Source: Xanthomonas cissicola
GTDB taxonomy: Bacteria; Pseudomonadota; Gammaproteobacteria; Xanthomonadales; Xanthomonadaceae
DNA length: 64,000 nt
Assembly: GCF_008801575.1 (NCBI RefSeq)
Contig: NZ_VZPL01000006.1
Span: 62,001 to 126,000 of the forward strand
Direction of reading: 5' to 3'
Of the stretch, positions 34,765 to 43,134 are shown piece by piece. Position numbers and translations under genes: made by a program. Position 1 is the first letter of the stretch. The number at the start of each line of letters is the position of its first letter. A model generated the notes under the pieces. That model did no database searches. It worked only from the letters and a program-made list of their open reading frames with translations, and was not told the DNA's origin.

Positions 34765-35784
34765 ATGCCTCAGACCCCATCCATCGGCGATATCCAGCAG
34801 CTGTTGCACGTGATGGCGCGTCTGCGCGATCGCGAACACGGCTGTCCCTGGGATGTGCAGCAGACCTTCGCCAGCATCGCGCCATACACCATCGAAGAAG
34901 CCTACGAGGTGGCCGATGCGATCGATCGCAACGACCTGGCTGGCCTGCGCGACGAGTTGGGCGACCTGTTGCTGCAGGTGGTCTTCCATTCGCAAATGGC
35001 GGCCGAGCAGGGGGCGTTTACATTCGCCGACGTGGTCGCCACGCTTCGCGACAAGCTCATACGCCGCCACCCGCATGTGTTCGCCGCCCAACCGGCGGCC
35101 GATGCGCAGGCGGTGAGCGCCAACTGGGAGCAGATCAAGCGCGAAGAACGTCGTGTTGCCGGCAACCAAGACGACTCCGCACTTGCCGGCATCGCGCGCG
35201 GGCTGCCCGAATGGCAGCGCTCCACCAAACTGCAGTCGCGTGCGGCGCGCGTGGGTTTCGATTGGCCCGGCCCGGCGCCGGTGCTGGAAAAACTGCAGGA
35301 AGAAATCGAAGAGTTGCGCTTGGAATTCGCGCGCGGCCCGGTGGCCGACAATCAGGCCCGGCTGGAAGACGAACTGGGCGATGTGTTGTTCGTCTGCGCC
35401 AATCTGGCGCGCCATGCCAAGGTGGATGTCGGCGCCGCGTTGCGGCACGCCAACCTGAAATTCGAACGTCGCTTTCGTGCGATGGAAGCGCAGGCGCGTA
35501 CTGCCGGCACCTCGTTGAACGCGTTGTCGCTGGGCGAGCAGGAAGCGTTGTGGCAACAGGCCAAGCGTGAGGAGCGCAGCGGCGATGTGCCGGTCGTCGA
35601 CAGTCCGGCCATCGACGGTTCCGCGGGCGATGCATCGGCCTTGCACGCCCCGGTGTCCCACGCGCCGCCCGTGGACAGCCCTGTCAGCAGTCACCCGTCC
35701 GTTGGCGGTGAGGTTTTCCGCAGCGCAATGGGGTATCAAACCGGCGTCGATGGCCCCGATTCCGAAACGCCGCGCCCCGCATGA
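34765..35784 (+). CDS. mazG: Nucleoside triphosphate pyrophosphohydrolase MazG with long C-terminal tail
   Basis: A house-cleaning NTP pyrophosphohydrolase of 339 residues. Two MazG domains are visible: the first (about 10-115) with GCPWDVQQT and [11 protein letters not shown] plus [13 protein letters not shown], the second (about 165-265) with EEIEELRLE and [19 protein letters not shown] lies eight bases before the ATG. Usual MazG proteins end near residue 275-285; here a Pro/Ser/Val-rich, apparently disordered tail (about 285-339, repeating [11 protein letters not shown]-like words) is appended. It couples to ynfA by ATGA. Confidence 0.94.
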   Translation: MPQTPSIGDIQQLLHVMARLRDREHGCPWDVQQTFASIAPYTIEEAYEVADAIDRNDLAGLRDELGDLLLQVVFHSQMAAEQGAFTFADVVATLRDKLIRRHPHVFAAQPAADAQAVSANWEQIKREERRVAGNQDDSALAGIARGLPEWQRSTKLQSRAARVGFDWPGPAPVLEKLQEEIEELRLEFARGPVADNQARLEDELGDVLFVCANLARHAKVDVGAALRHANLKFERRFRAMEAQARTAGTSLNALSLGEQEALWQQAKREERSGDVPVVDSPAIDGSAGDASALHAPVSHAPPVDSPVSSHPSVGGEVFRSAMGYQTGVDGPDSETPRPA

Positions 35785-36116
35785 CGATCGCGCCGACCAC
35801 GCTGCTGTTGTTCGCCGCGACGGCGCTCGCCGAGTTGGTGGGTTGCTACCTTCCTTATCTCTGGCTGCGCAAAGGTGGCAGCGTGTGGTTGCTGCTGCCC
35901 ACTGCGCTGAGCCTCGCCGTCTTCGTCTGGCTGTTGAGCTTGCATCCGGAAGCGAGCGGTCGCGTGTACGCGGCCTATGGCGGCGTCTACATCGCCAGCG
36001 CGCTGTTGTGGCTGTGGTGGGTGGACGGCGTGACGCCGACGCGCTGGGATCTGCTCGGCGCCGCCTGTTGCCTGCTCGGCATGGCGGTCATCATGTTCTC
36101 GCCGCGTAGCGCCTGA
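35781..36116 (+). CDS. YnfA/UPF0060 small membrane protein
   Basis: A 111-residue inner-membrane protein with four predicted helices, belonging to the UPF0060 (YnfA) family. Family landmarks are [20 protein letters not shown] near the start and [24 protein letters not shown] followed by [20 protein letters not shown]. Some YnfA proteins act as SMR-like drug exporters, but the role here is unknown. Translation is coupled to mazG through an ATGA overlap. Confidence 0.92.
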   Translation: MTIAPTTLLLFAATALAELVGCYLPYLWLRKGGSVWLLLPTALSLAVFVWLLSLHPEASGRVYAAYGGVYIASALLWLWWVDGVTPTRWDLLGAACCLLGMAVIMFSPRSA

Positions 36117-36141
36117 CCGCGTTTGCAGGAGCGCGCTTGTT

Positions 36142-36159
36142 GGCTGTCTTACGACAGCC
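36142..36159 (+). terminator. Stem-loop downstream of ynfA
   Basis: GGCTGTC and GACAGCC pair perfectly across TTAC, 25 bp past the ynfA stop. No T-run follows, so it is a weak or factor-dependent terminator at best. Confidence 0.35.
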
Positions 36160-36283
36160 GCCGGGTGCGGCTGCGCCCGGGCCCGCTCCGCGCGTGGCCG
36201 GCGTAAGCCGCCGGGAGCGCCGAGGCATACTCACGCAGGGATAGATCCACTACCTGCAAGGGGCCGCACCTGTTTCCGGCTTC

Positions 36284-37042
36284 ATGTCTCGCCATCGCCG
36301 TGCTGGTTGCCGGCGTCGTTGTCCTGTTCAAAACCGTGCGCATGGTGCCGCCACACCATGAGTCCGGGGCTGCACTTCCTGGTGCCGGTGGTCGACGGCG
36401 TGGGTCGGCGCGCCACAGGACGCTTCCCGGAGGGGGGGCCGTCAGCGGCACGGCGAGGGCGCCGCGCGGCTTGCCTTGGCGCCAGCCAAGGCAAGCCGCG
36501 CAGCACCCGCTTGGCACCGCTGACGGCCAACGCATCTCATCTCGACGCCCATAACACGCTCTATATCCGCGACATCCAGCCGCCGCGCGACCTGATCGAT
36601 TCGATGGCGGGGCAGATGAAGGCCGAGCGCAGAGCGTGCGCAGATCCTCGAAGCCGAAGGCTCGCGTCAATCGGAAATCTTGCGCGCCGATGGCGAGAAG
36701 CAGGCCGCCGTGCTCGAGGCCGAAGGCCGCAAGGAAGCCGCCTTCCGCGATGCCGAGGCGCGCGAACGTCTGGCCGAGGCCGAGGCACGCGCGACGCAGA
36801 TGGTGTCCGACGCCATCGCCAACGGCAGCGTGCAGGCGATCAACTGTTTCGTCGCACGGAAGTATGTGGAAGCATTCAAGGCGCTGGCCACCGCGCCCAA
36901 CCAGAAATTCGTGCTGATGCCGATGGAATCCAGCGGCATCATCGGTTCGATCGCCGGCATTGCCGAGCTGGCCAAGCAGGCGGCCGGCAAACCCGACGCG
37001 CCCATGCGCGTCCCGCCGATGCCGCCGCGCGCGGGAGACTGA
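36284..37042 (+). pseudogene. Broken qmcA-like SPFH/band-7 gene
   Basis: Fragments of a stomatin/QmcA-type SPFH membrane protein occur in changing frames. Near 36300 one reads VVLFKTVRMVP, then after a gap SPGLHFLVPVVDGVGRR in another frame. At about 36560 IRDIQPPRDLIDSMAGQMKAER resumes, and a frameshift then leads into the intact C-terminal half (EILRADGEKQAAVLEAEGRKE to ATAPNQKFVLMPMESSGIIGS) that ends at 37042. Roughly the middle third of a normal SPFH domain is missing and is replaced by a palindromic segment (36437-36528). No full-length product is possible. Frame calls were made by eye, so exact lesion positions are approximate. Confidence 0.85.
36437..36528. repeat. 92-bp nested perfect palindrome inside the qmcA remnant
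   Basis: The outer arms GGCCGTCAGCGG (36437-36448) and CCGCTGACGGCC (36517-36528) enclose the inner arms GCGCGGCTTGCCTTGGC (36464-36480) and GCCAAGGCAAGCCGCGC (36485-36501), separated by a 4-base loop. Both spacers between arms are about 15 bp, so the structure is nearly symmetric. It sits where the central coding part of the SPFH gene should be. It resembles a small non-autonomous palindromic element or a deletion scar. Confidence 0.85.
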
Positions 37043-37045
37043 GCC

Positions 37046-37488
37046 ATGCGCTGGGACGTGGCGGTCTGGGGCAGTGCTGGCGCTGCTGCTGATTGCGGCC
37101 CAGACCCTGGTGCGTGTGCGTTCCTGCTGTGGATGGGGATCGCTGCCGCAGCGGTGTGCTTATTGGTGCCGGTGTTGCCGGACATCGCGTTGCTGTGGCA
37201 GATCGTGGCGCTTGTGCTGCTCAGCTTCGTCTTGGTGCAGGTGTATCGCACCTGGTTTCGCGGCAAGGGCTCCCAGAGCGATCGCCCGCTACTCGATCGG
37301 CGTGCCGAGCAGTTGATCGGCCGTTGCGTGCCGCTCGATCAGGCCATCCACGATGGTCGCGTCCGCGCCAAGGTCGATGATGCGTTCTGGGTGGTGGCCG
37401 GCCCGGACCTGCCGGCTGGCACTTCGGCACGCCGGTGCGCATCGTCGGCGTCGATGGCATGACCTTGCTGGTGCAGCCGGCCGCTTGA
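37046..37488 (+). pseudogene. Broken nfeD-like gene
   Basis: An NfeD-type partner of the SPFH gene, decayed by frameshifts. It starts MRWDVAVWG, shifts so that ALLLIAAQTLV is read in another frame, then returns for FLLWMGIAAAAV and VYRTWFRGKGSQSDRPLLDRRAEQLIG. The end shifts again: VRIVGVDGMTLLVQP, the expected OB-fold terminus, is read only in a third frame ending at 37488. Together with the qmcA remnant, the whole SPFH-NfeD membrane module appears lost in this strain. Small sequencing errors could mimic one of the shifts, but not all lesions in both genes. Confidence 0.8.
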
Positions 37489-37660
37489 TGTACGCGGGCA
37501 GGGCATGCAGTGCGGTGCCCGCCTGAGCATTGTTGCAGCGCGGCGTAGCGTCGCGCTGCGTTACTGCCCGCAGGCAGCGCAACCACACAGCGGCGTGTCT
37601 GCCGTTCCCCCAAGCGTGACAGGATGGCGATAATGGCCGTCTTTCCTCGGAACGGCGCAC

Positions 37661-38770
37661 ATGACCCAGAAGACCATCCTCAACGACACCCATCGTGCGC
37701 TTGGCGCCAAGATGGTCGACTTCGGCAGCTGGGACATGCCGATCCACTACGGCTCGCAACTGGACGAGCACCACCAGGTGCGTCGCGACGCCGGCATGTT
37801 CGACGTCAGCCACATGACGGTGGTCGACCTGCACGGCGCGCGCGTGCGCGAGTTTCTGCGCTACTTGCTCGCCAACTCGGTGGACAAGCTCAAGGTCTCC
37901 GGCAAGGCGCTGTACACCTGCATGCTCAATCCGCAGGGTGGGGTGATCGACGACCTCATCGTCTATTACATGACAGAAAACTTCTTCCGTCTGGTGGTCA
38001 ACGCCGCCACCCGCGAAAAGGACCTGCAGTGGATCGGCGAGCAGGCCGCGCGCTTCGACGTGCGCGTCGAAGAGCGCAGCGACTTCGCCATGATTGCCGT
38101 GCAAGGTCCCAGCGCGCGTACCAAGGTCATCGACCTGCTCGACCCTGCCGACACTGCAGCGGCGAGCAAGCTCGGCCGGTTCGCCGCGCTGCAGACGCGT
38201 TCGCGCGATGGCATCGAGTTGTTCCTTGCGCGCACCGGCTACACCGGCGAAGACGGTTTCGAAATCGTGTTGCCGCAGCAGGCCGCCGTCGCATTCTGGA
38301 ATGCGTTGCTCGCGCAGGGCGTCAAACCGGCCGGCCTGGGCGCACGCGACACCCTGCGTCTGGAAGCGGGCATGAATCTTTACGGGCAGGACATGGACGA
38401 TGGCGTCACCCCTTACGAGGCAGGGCTGGCCTGGACGATCGCCCTGGACGAAGGACGCGACTTCATCGGTCGCAGCGTGCTCGAATCGCAAAAGGCGCAG
38501 GGCGCACCGCGTCAGCTGATCGGTGTGGTGATGGACGAGAAGGGCGTGTTACGGCATGGCCAGACCGTGCTCACCGCCAACGGCGAAGGCGAGATCCTGT
38601 CCGGCACGTTCTCGCCGACGCTGGGCAAGGCGATCGCCTTCGCGCGCGTGCCGGCCGGTAGCATCGAGCAGCTGCGCGTGGACATCCGCGGCAAACAGGT
38701 GCCGTTGAGAGCGGTGAAGTTTCCGTTCGTGCGCGACGGCCAGGCACAGCCCGGCGTGCTCGGCGACTGA
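37661..38770 (+). CDS. gcvT: Aminomethyltransferase GcvT (glycine cleavage T protein)
   Basis: The T protein of the glycine cleavage system, 369 residues, which moves the methylene group from lipoyl-bound aminomethyl on GcvH to tetrahydrofolate and releases ammonia. [21 protein letters not shown] and GMFDVSHM open the folate-binding domain. [14 protein letters not shown] and [21 protein letters not shown] are strongly conserved, and the C-terminal barrel follows ([10 protein letters not shown]). No glycine riboswitch is visible in the 170 bp upstream. gcvH follows 143 bp downstream; gcvP is not in the window. Confidence 0.96.
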   Translation: MTQKTILNDTHRALGAKMVDFGSWDMPIHYGSQLDEHHQVRRDAGMFDVSHMTVVDLHGARVREFLRYLLANSVDKLKVSGKALYTCMLNPQGGVIDDLIVYYMTENFFRLVVNAATREKDLQWIGEQAARFDVRVEERSDFAMIAVQGPSARTKVIDLLDPADTAAASKLGRFAALQTRSRDGIELFLARTGYTGEDGFEIVLPQQAAVAFWNALLAQGVKPAGLGARDTLRLEAGMNLYGQDMDDGVTPYEAGLAWTIALDEGRDFIGRSVLESQKAQGAPRQLIGVVMDEKGVLRHGQTVLTANGEGEILSGTFSPTLGKAIAFARVPAGSIEQLRVDIRGKQVPLRAVKFPFVRDGQAQPGVLGD

Positions 38771-38913
38771 ATCGTGTAGCGCCATGTATGCCGCGCGCGG
38801 CGCTGCGCCCGCGTCCGGATCGCCATCGCCACACCGCCGTGCGTGCACCTGTCTTGTCGCGCGGTCTAAACTAGCCATCTGTCCCCAATCATCATCTTTC
38901 CCGGAGCACACCC

Positions 38914-39309
38914 ATGAGCGAGATCCCTGGCGACCTCAAGTTCCTCAAATCCCACGAGTGGGCCCGCGTCGAGAGCAACGGTCGCGTGACCGTCGGCATT
39001 TCCGACCACGCGCAGGGCTTGCTGGGTGACCTGGTTTACGTCGAATTGCCGGGTGTCGGCGACACCGTACAGGTCGGAAACGGCGCTGCGGTGGTGGAAT
39101 CGGTCAAGGCCGCCTCCGACGTCTATAGCCCGGTCAGCGGCACCGTCGTCGAGGTCAACAGCGCGTTGAGCGACAAGCCGGAAACCATCAACGAAGACGC
39201 CTACGGCGAAGGCTGGATCTTCGTCGTCGAGATCGACGACAAGGAACAGCTCAACGACCTGTTGGACCCGGACGACTATGCCGAGCTGCTCGAAGAAGAC
39301 GATCACTGA
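38914..39309 (+). CDS. gcvH: Glycine cleavage system H protein
   Basis: The lipoyl carrier of the glycine cleavage system, 131 residues, the usual size. The lipoylated lysine is Lys65 in [27 protein letters not shown] at the start and the acidic C-terminus ([16 protein letters not shown]) are typical. It shuttles aminomethyl and hydride between P, T and L proteins in the cytoplasm. A strong terminator follows 27 bp downstream, so gcvT-gcvH form a closed unit. Confidence 0.97.
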   Translation: MSEIPGDLKFLKSHEWARVESNGRVTVGISDHAQGLLGDLVYVELPGVGDTVQVGNGAAVVESVKAASDVYSPVSGTVVEVNSALSDKPETINEDAYGEGWIFVVEIDDKEQLNDLLDPDDYAELLEEDDH

Positions 39310-39335
39310 TCAGGTGTCGTTGACGCCGGCATCCG

Positions 39336-39364
39336 ATGGCCGCTCATAGAGCGGCCATTTTTTT
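39336..39364 (+). terminator. Rho-independent terminator of gcvH
   Basis: ATGGCCGCTC pairs with GAGCGGCCAT across ATA and is followed by seven T (39358-39364). Confidence 0.92.
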
Positions 39365-39994
39365 GAGCACGCCTTCTGTCGGTGACGCGTATCTTGGTGC
39401 AGCGATGCCGCGCAAGCCGCCAGCGAAATCGGAGAAAGGGGAACGTCGGTCGGGGATCGCGATGCCGCTGGTGCATGTCGATGCGGTACGTCGACAGCAA
39501 CGGTCCGACGCGCGTCCACTGCTCGCCCACCTGCACTGCGCCGGATTTCTGACGTGAGTCGTTCGTGAGGGTTTGGCGTGCGCCCGGTGAAAAAATTTTG
39601 TGCATGTCGCCTTGCTCGATCATCCGTCAGTGCACGCGATGGATGCCGCAGTCGGTGCGCGCGGCTGCATGCATGACGCTCCAGGCGCTCAATAAGTTTG
39701 CGCATTTCTGCTCATGCGACGTCGGAAGTGCAGCCGTTGGATAAAAAATTTTCAGCTGGCGGACAGGCGGCAAGCCATGCCGTCGCATCGGCTTCGCTGC
39801 CGTGCGGACGAAGTGTTCGGGCAGGCGTGCAAGCGCGCGACTTAAAAAAAACAGCGGAAAAGAGGTGCTTTTTCGAAAACGCTGTTGGGCGAGCGCGCTT
39901 CTCGGTTGGACGGGTACGCCCGCGCGCGGGGCGATTCGCTGGCGCGGACATGGCGCGCAGCGACGGTGGGTAGAAAAAAAATTGCAAAAGAGTG

Positions 39995-40023
39995 TTGACA
40001 GTAAAAAAAAGCGTGATTAGGTT
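39995..40023 (+). promoter_or_regulatory. Sigma-70-type promoter for the histone-like gene
   Basis: TTGACA (39995-40000) is a perfect -35, followed after 17 bp by TAGGTT (40018-40023). The spacer contains an A8 run. Transcription would start near 40030 and give a leader of about 285 nt. Confidence 0.5.
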
Positions 40024-40232
40024 TCGCCCAGCAGACATTGCTGCGGAAGAGAGTGAGCAGAATCGACATCACGCCGACAAGCTTGTTCCGGATGTCCACC
40101 GAAGCGCTAACCACGGTGGAGTCGGGTCCGCTTCTCTCCAAGAAAGCAGTTGTCGTTCCGACTACGCACCCGTGTCGCCGTTCGATGCGGGTGTTTCTGT
40201 ATCCGTTCCGTCGCGCATCATCTGCGGACGGT

Positions 40233-40259
40233 CCCCGACGACGGCATGCCGTCGCGGGG
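40233..40259 (+). promoter_or_regulatory. Strong hairpin in the leader of the histone-like gene
   Basis: CCCCGACGACGGC pairs with GCCGTCGCGGGG with one bulged A and a two-base AT centre, followed by TTTGGTT. It ends 54 bp before the start codon and could act as an attenuator or as a leader structure controlling translation. Confidence 0.45.
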
Positions 40260-40313
40260 TTTGGTTCAACTGGGCGTTTCACCTCCATAGTTCACTGACG
40301 AGGAGCCAATTAC

Positions 40314-40781
40314 ATGGCCACTGCAAAAGCTGCGAAAAAGAAACCCACTGCCAAAAAGGCAGTGAAGAAGACTGCCGCCAAGAAGGCAGTCAAGAAGGTC
40401 GCCAAAAAGGCGACCGCCAAGAAGGCAGTAAAGAAGACTGCTGCCAAGAAGGCCGTCAAGAAGACTGCAAAGAAGGCAACCGCCAAGAAGGCAGTAAAGA
40501 AGACTGCGAAGAAGGCAACCAAGAAGACGGCCGCCAAGAAGGCAGTGAAGAAGACTGCAAAGAAGGCGACCAAGAAGACTGCCGCCAAGAAGACGGCCAA
40601 GAAAGCCGTCAAGAAGACCACCAAAAAGGCAGTAGCGAAGAAGGCGACCAAGAAGTCCGCCACCAAGAAGACCGCTACCAAGAAGCCTGCCGTGAAGAAG
40701 GTCGCCAAGAAGAAGCCGGCCGTTCGCAAGAAGAAGGCCGCTCCGGTCGCGCTGCCCGCAACCCCGGCACCGCTGATCTGA
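40314..40781 (+). CDS. Lysine/alanine-rich histone H1-like protein
   Basis: A 155-residue, extremely basic protein built almost entirely of short words such as KKAVKKTAAKKA and KKAT, ending in a short non-basic tail (APVALPATPAPLI). It resembles the C-terminal tail of eukaryotic histone H1 and bacterial AlgP/HctB-like proteins and should bind DNA non-specifically, condensing the nucleoid or tuning transcription. It is intrinsically disordered. GAGGAG precedes the ATG. The DNA is correspondingly repetitive (AAGAAGGC-type units), so copy number is likely to vary between strains. A hydrophobic frame on the opposite strand is only a shadow of these lysine codons. Confidence 0.88.
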   Translation: MATAKAAKKKPTAKKAVKKTAAKKAVKKVAKKATAKKAVKKTAAKKAVKKTAKKATAKKAVKKTAKKATKKTAAKKAVKKTAKKATKKTAAKKTAKKAVKKTTKKAVAKKATKKSATKKTATKKPAVKKVAKKKPAVRKKKAAPVALPATPAPLI

Positions 40782-40811
40782 TCTTGTAATACCCGATCGC
40801 CGTAAACATCG

Positions 40812-40850
40812 AGCTCTCTCCCCGACGCCCAGCGGGGAGGGAGCTTTTTT
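40812..40850 (+). terminator. Rho-independent terminator of the histone-like gene
   Basis: AGCTCTCTCCCCG pairs with CGGGGAGGGAGCT (one G-T wobble) across an 8-base loop, followed by six T. Confidence 0.92.
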
Positions 40851-41362
40851 ATGTGCCTGGCGCTAGCGCGGTCGGTGCGAGGCTGCGCGTTGCCAGTCCG
40901 CAAACGGCGTAGGTGTTGCCGGCCGAGCAACCTCGCTCATTTCAAGTTTGCGGCATTGTGCCGCCAGGCGCGCATGCCGGTCGGCAGTGCAGATGTCGCC
41001 GCGGGATCATTCTGACTTTGCCCGCCAACTTGGACAGTTGTCGATGCCTTCGCACGATGGCTCGAGGGCAGACAGCACGACAGCACGCCGCCGCTGCCTG
41101 ACCTGAGGGCGTGCCGGAAATGCAGCAGGTCGGAAGGCAGAGACCTTTGGGAGACCCAAGCCGCGAGACTCCAGAGCCGGCCGCCGGTGCTTCCACTTCG
41201 GGACACCGAACAGATCGGCTCAGCCGCAACGTTGGTGGCAAGGGGTGTTTACGGCAGCCAGACAATGCCGGCGTATTGCGCATTCACGGCCTTGCTCTTG
41301 CGCGCCCGGCAGTCATGCCTTCGGCGAGCCGAGCAACGCGCGTCGGAGACACAGAAACAACG
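40851..41362. other. Intergenic region (512 bp)
   Basis: Nothing recognisable. Short open frames on both strands have no family features, no good ribosome-binding site and atypical composition. Confidence 0.4.
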
Positions 41363-41382
41363 AAGGCGGCCGAAGCCGCCTT
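41355..41382 (-). terminator. Stem-loop terminator of the serine hydrolase gene
   Basis: AAGGCGGC pairs with GCCGCCTT across a CGAA/TTCG tetraloop (41363-41370, 41375-41382). On the minus strand it is followed by CGTTGTTT. It lies about 40 bp past the stop. Confidence 0.65.
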
Positions 41383-41421
41383 TGCCCACGTCACCGACCC
41401 GAGGTCAGTGCACGACTCCAC

Positions 41422-42801
41422 TCAGCGCGGCGAGGCCACCGACTTGCCGGAAGACGCACCCTTGCCAGCCGGGTCGGGTTTTTCTGCCAGCATGTTCTCG
41501 CTGCCGAAGTCGCCGTCCACGTCGATGTCCAGCCAGCGCTTGGCCGGCAGGCCGAGCGCGCGATCCAGGATGGTCGGCAGCATGCCCGAGGGCAGGCCAC
41601 TTTCGCCGTTCCACAGGATCGCAACACCCAGGTCGCGCTCCGGCAGCAGTGCGACCAAACCGCGATAACCTTGCACCGCGCCGGCATGGAACACCACTTG
41701 ATGGCCGGCGTAATCGAACACGCGCCAGCCCAGCGCATAGCTGGCCGCGTCCACGCGCTCGTGGCGCCAGCCCGAACGCATTTCGCCCGGCGTGGAGATC
41801 AACGGCGCGTGCAGCGTCGCCAACAGCGGCGCAGGCAGCACATCGGTGCGATGGCCGGTGTGCGCGAGCAGCCACTGCGCCATATCGCTGGCGCTGGCGT
41901 TGACGCCCGCAGCGGGCGCCAGACGGTAGTAGGTGGGCTTGGGCGTCAGCGAGACCCAGCCATTGCGGCTGCGCACATGCGGACGTGCCCAGTGCGGGCT
42001 CGCCTGGATACCGGCCAGCCCCATGCTGGCGTCGTTCATGCCCAGCGGCTTGAAGATGCGGCGCTCTACCGATTGCTCGTAGAAGCTGCCCGATGCGGCG
42101 AACACCACATCGCCAACCAGGCTGAAGGCGACGTTTTGATATGCGTAGCAATCGCCCGGTGCGCAACGCAGCGGCGCAGCCGCCAGCTTATGGCTGAGCG
42201 AGTAGTAGTCGGCGTTGGATTCGATATCGCGGTCGTAGGCGTTGCGGGTCAGGCCGACGCGATGGCTGAGCACTTCGGCCACGGTGAGTTGCCGGGTGGC
42301 CGCGTTGTCGCTGAGCTGGAAGCCCGGCACATAGTCGACCACTTTGCTGTCCCAGCGCAGCACGCCATCGTTGACCAGCAGGCCGGCCATGGTGCCGGCG
42401 AAGGCTTTGGACAGCGAGGCCAGGCGAAACACCGTGTGGCCATCGACCGGCTGCGGATGATTGACGTCGGTGACGCCATAGCCGCGCGCGCTGAGCACCT
42501 TGCCGCCCTGCACGATGGCCATCGCCATCCCGGGCACCCGGTTGCCGTAGGTCAGCTGGTCGGCCATCGATTCGAATGCCGCCACATCGAAACCGGCAGC
42601 AGGTGCCAACACCTGGTTGGCCGGCAGCGAGGTGCGATAGGGCAGCGGTGCGGTGGGCGACTGAGCCACAGTGGCCGCCTGCAACGCAGCGGCGGTGGGC
42701 GCGGGTGTCTGCGCGGTGGATGATAGGGCCAGGGGCAATAACGCCCCGAACAGCCCGATAGCCAACGGTCGGAACCGTCGGCGCGTGCGCATTTCTGTCA
42801 T
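41422..42801 (-). CDS. Class-C beta-lactamase-family serine hydrolase
   Basis: A secreted penicillin-recognising serine hydrolase of 459 residues. After an N-terminal signal (PLAIGLFGALLPLALSSTAQ) the fold carries SLSK (Ser129, Lys132), the YxN motif as YQN (Tyr220-Asn222), and HAG near the C-terminus in place of KTG. These mark the AmpC/DD-peptidase/esterase EstB superfamily; activity could be D-aminopeptidase, esterase or penicillin-binding. The C-terminal extension after about 430 is charged. I start at the ATG at 42801 (MTEMRTRRRF); 42792 is an alternative. The open frame continues upstream antisense to the next gene, which is not real coding. Confidence 0.88.
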   Translation of the reverse strand: MTEMRTRRRFRPLAIGLFGALLPLALSSTAQTPAPTAAALQAATVAQSPTAPLPYRTSLPANQVLAPAAGFDVAAFESMADQLTYGNRVPGMAMAIVQGGKVLSARGYGVTDVNHPQPVDGHTVFRLASLSKAFAGTMAGLLVNDGVLRWDSKVVDYVPGFQLSDNAATRQLTVAEVLSHRVGLTRNAYDRDIESNADYYSLSHKLAAAPLRCAPGDCYAYQNVAFSLVGDVVFAASGSFYEQSVERRIFKPLGMNDASMGLAGIQASPHWARPHVRSRNGWVSLTPKPTYYRLAPAAGVNASASDMAQWLLAHTGHRTDVLPAPLLATLHAPLISTPGEMRSGWRHERVDAASYALGWRVFDYAGHQVVFHAGAVQGYRGLVALLPERDLGVAILWNGESGLPSGMLPTILDRALGLPAKRWLDIDVDGDFGSENMLAEKPDPAGKGASSGKSVASPR

Positions 42802-43134
42802 GGTTGTCCCGCCTGTTCCGCTGCCTCCGGCGATTCTAGCGCCGCGCTTTGCAATAGCACAAACTGCCGGAAGATGAATGGGCATCGCATTGATCCTATT
42901 GATGATTTTAGATTCAGCATTCGAGTATTCCGGTGCCGCCGACGCGTTGCCACGCTTTGGTGCAATACGAGTTGCAAGCAGCGTGCCGGCGTGGAGGGCA
43001 CCCGGGCCGCAGTGTCCTGCGACTGGTCGCTGGTGGCGCTGCCTCGCATCGGCTAACTTGCGCGCTTCTTTCACAGGTGCTGCCGTTGTCATGTTTTTTC
43101 TGTCGGGCCCGCTTGTGCGAGCGGCCGTTACCTC
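42802..43134. other. Intergenic region between divergent genes (333 bp)
   Basis: It should carry promoters for the serine hydrolase (minus) and the transporter (plus). I see no clear paired -35/-10 boxes, repeats or coding sequence. Confidence 0.4.

Larger units (their letters stand above)
39365..40313. other. Long intergenic region before the histone-like gene (949 bp)
   Basis: I see no convincing gene. Unusually for this genome it has A/T-rich patches: AAAAAATTTT-type stretches near 39585 and 39745, A-runs near 39845, 39970 and 40005, and an inverted repeat AACAGCG...CGCTGTT near 39850-39888. The last 300 bp appear to be the transcribed leader of the histone-like gene. Bent DNA, a small RNA or a nucleoid-protein binding region are possible. 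Confidence 0.5.

Noticed and set aside
37489-37660. Glycine riboswitch upstream of gcvT
   Set aside because: I looked for the conserved GGAGAG/ACCGAAGG-type glycine aptamer pieces and did not find them.
40310-40930. Minus-strand frame that looks like a multi-helix membrane protein
   Set aside because: The Phe/Leu/Val repeats are simply the reverse complement of lysine and alanine codons of the histone-like gene.
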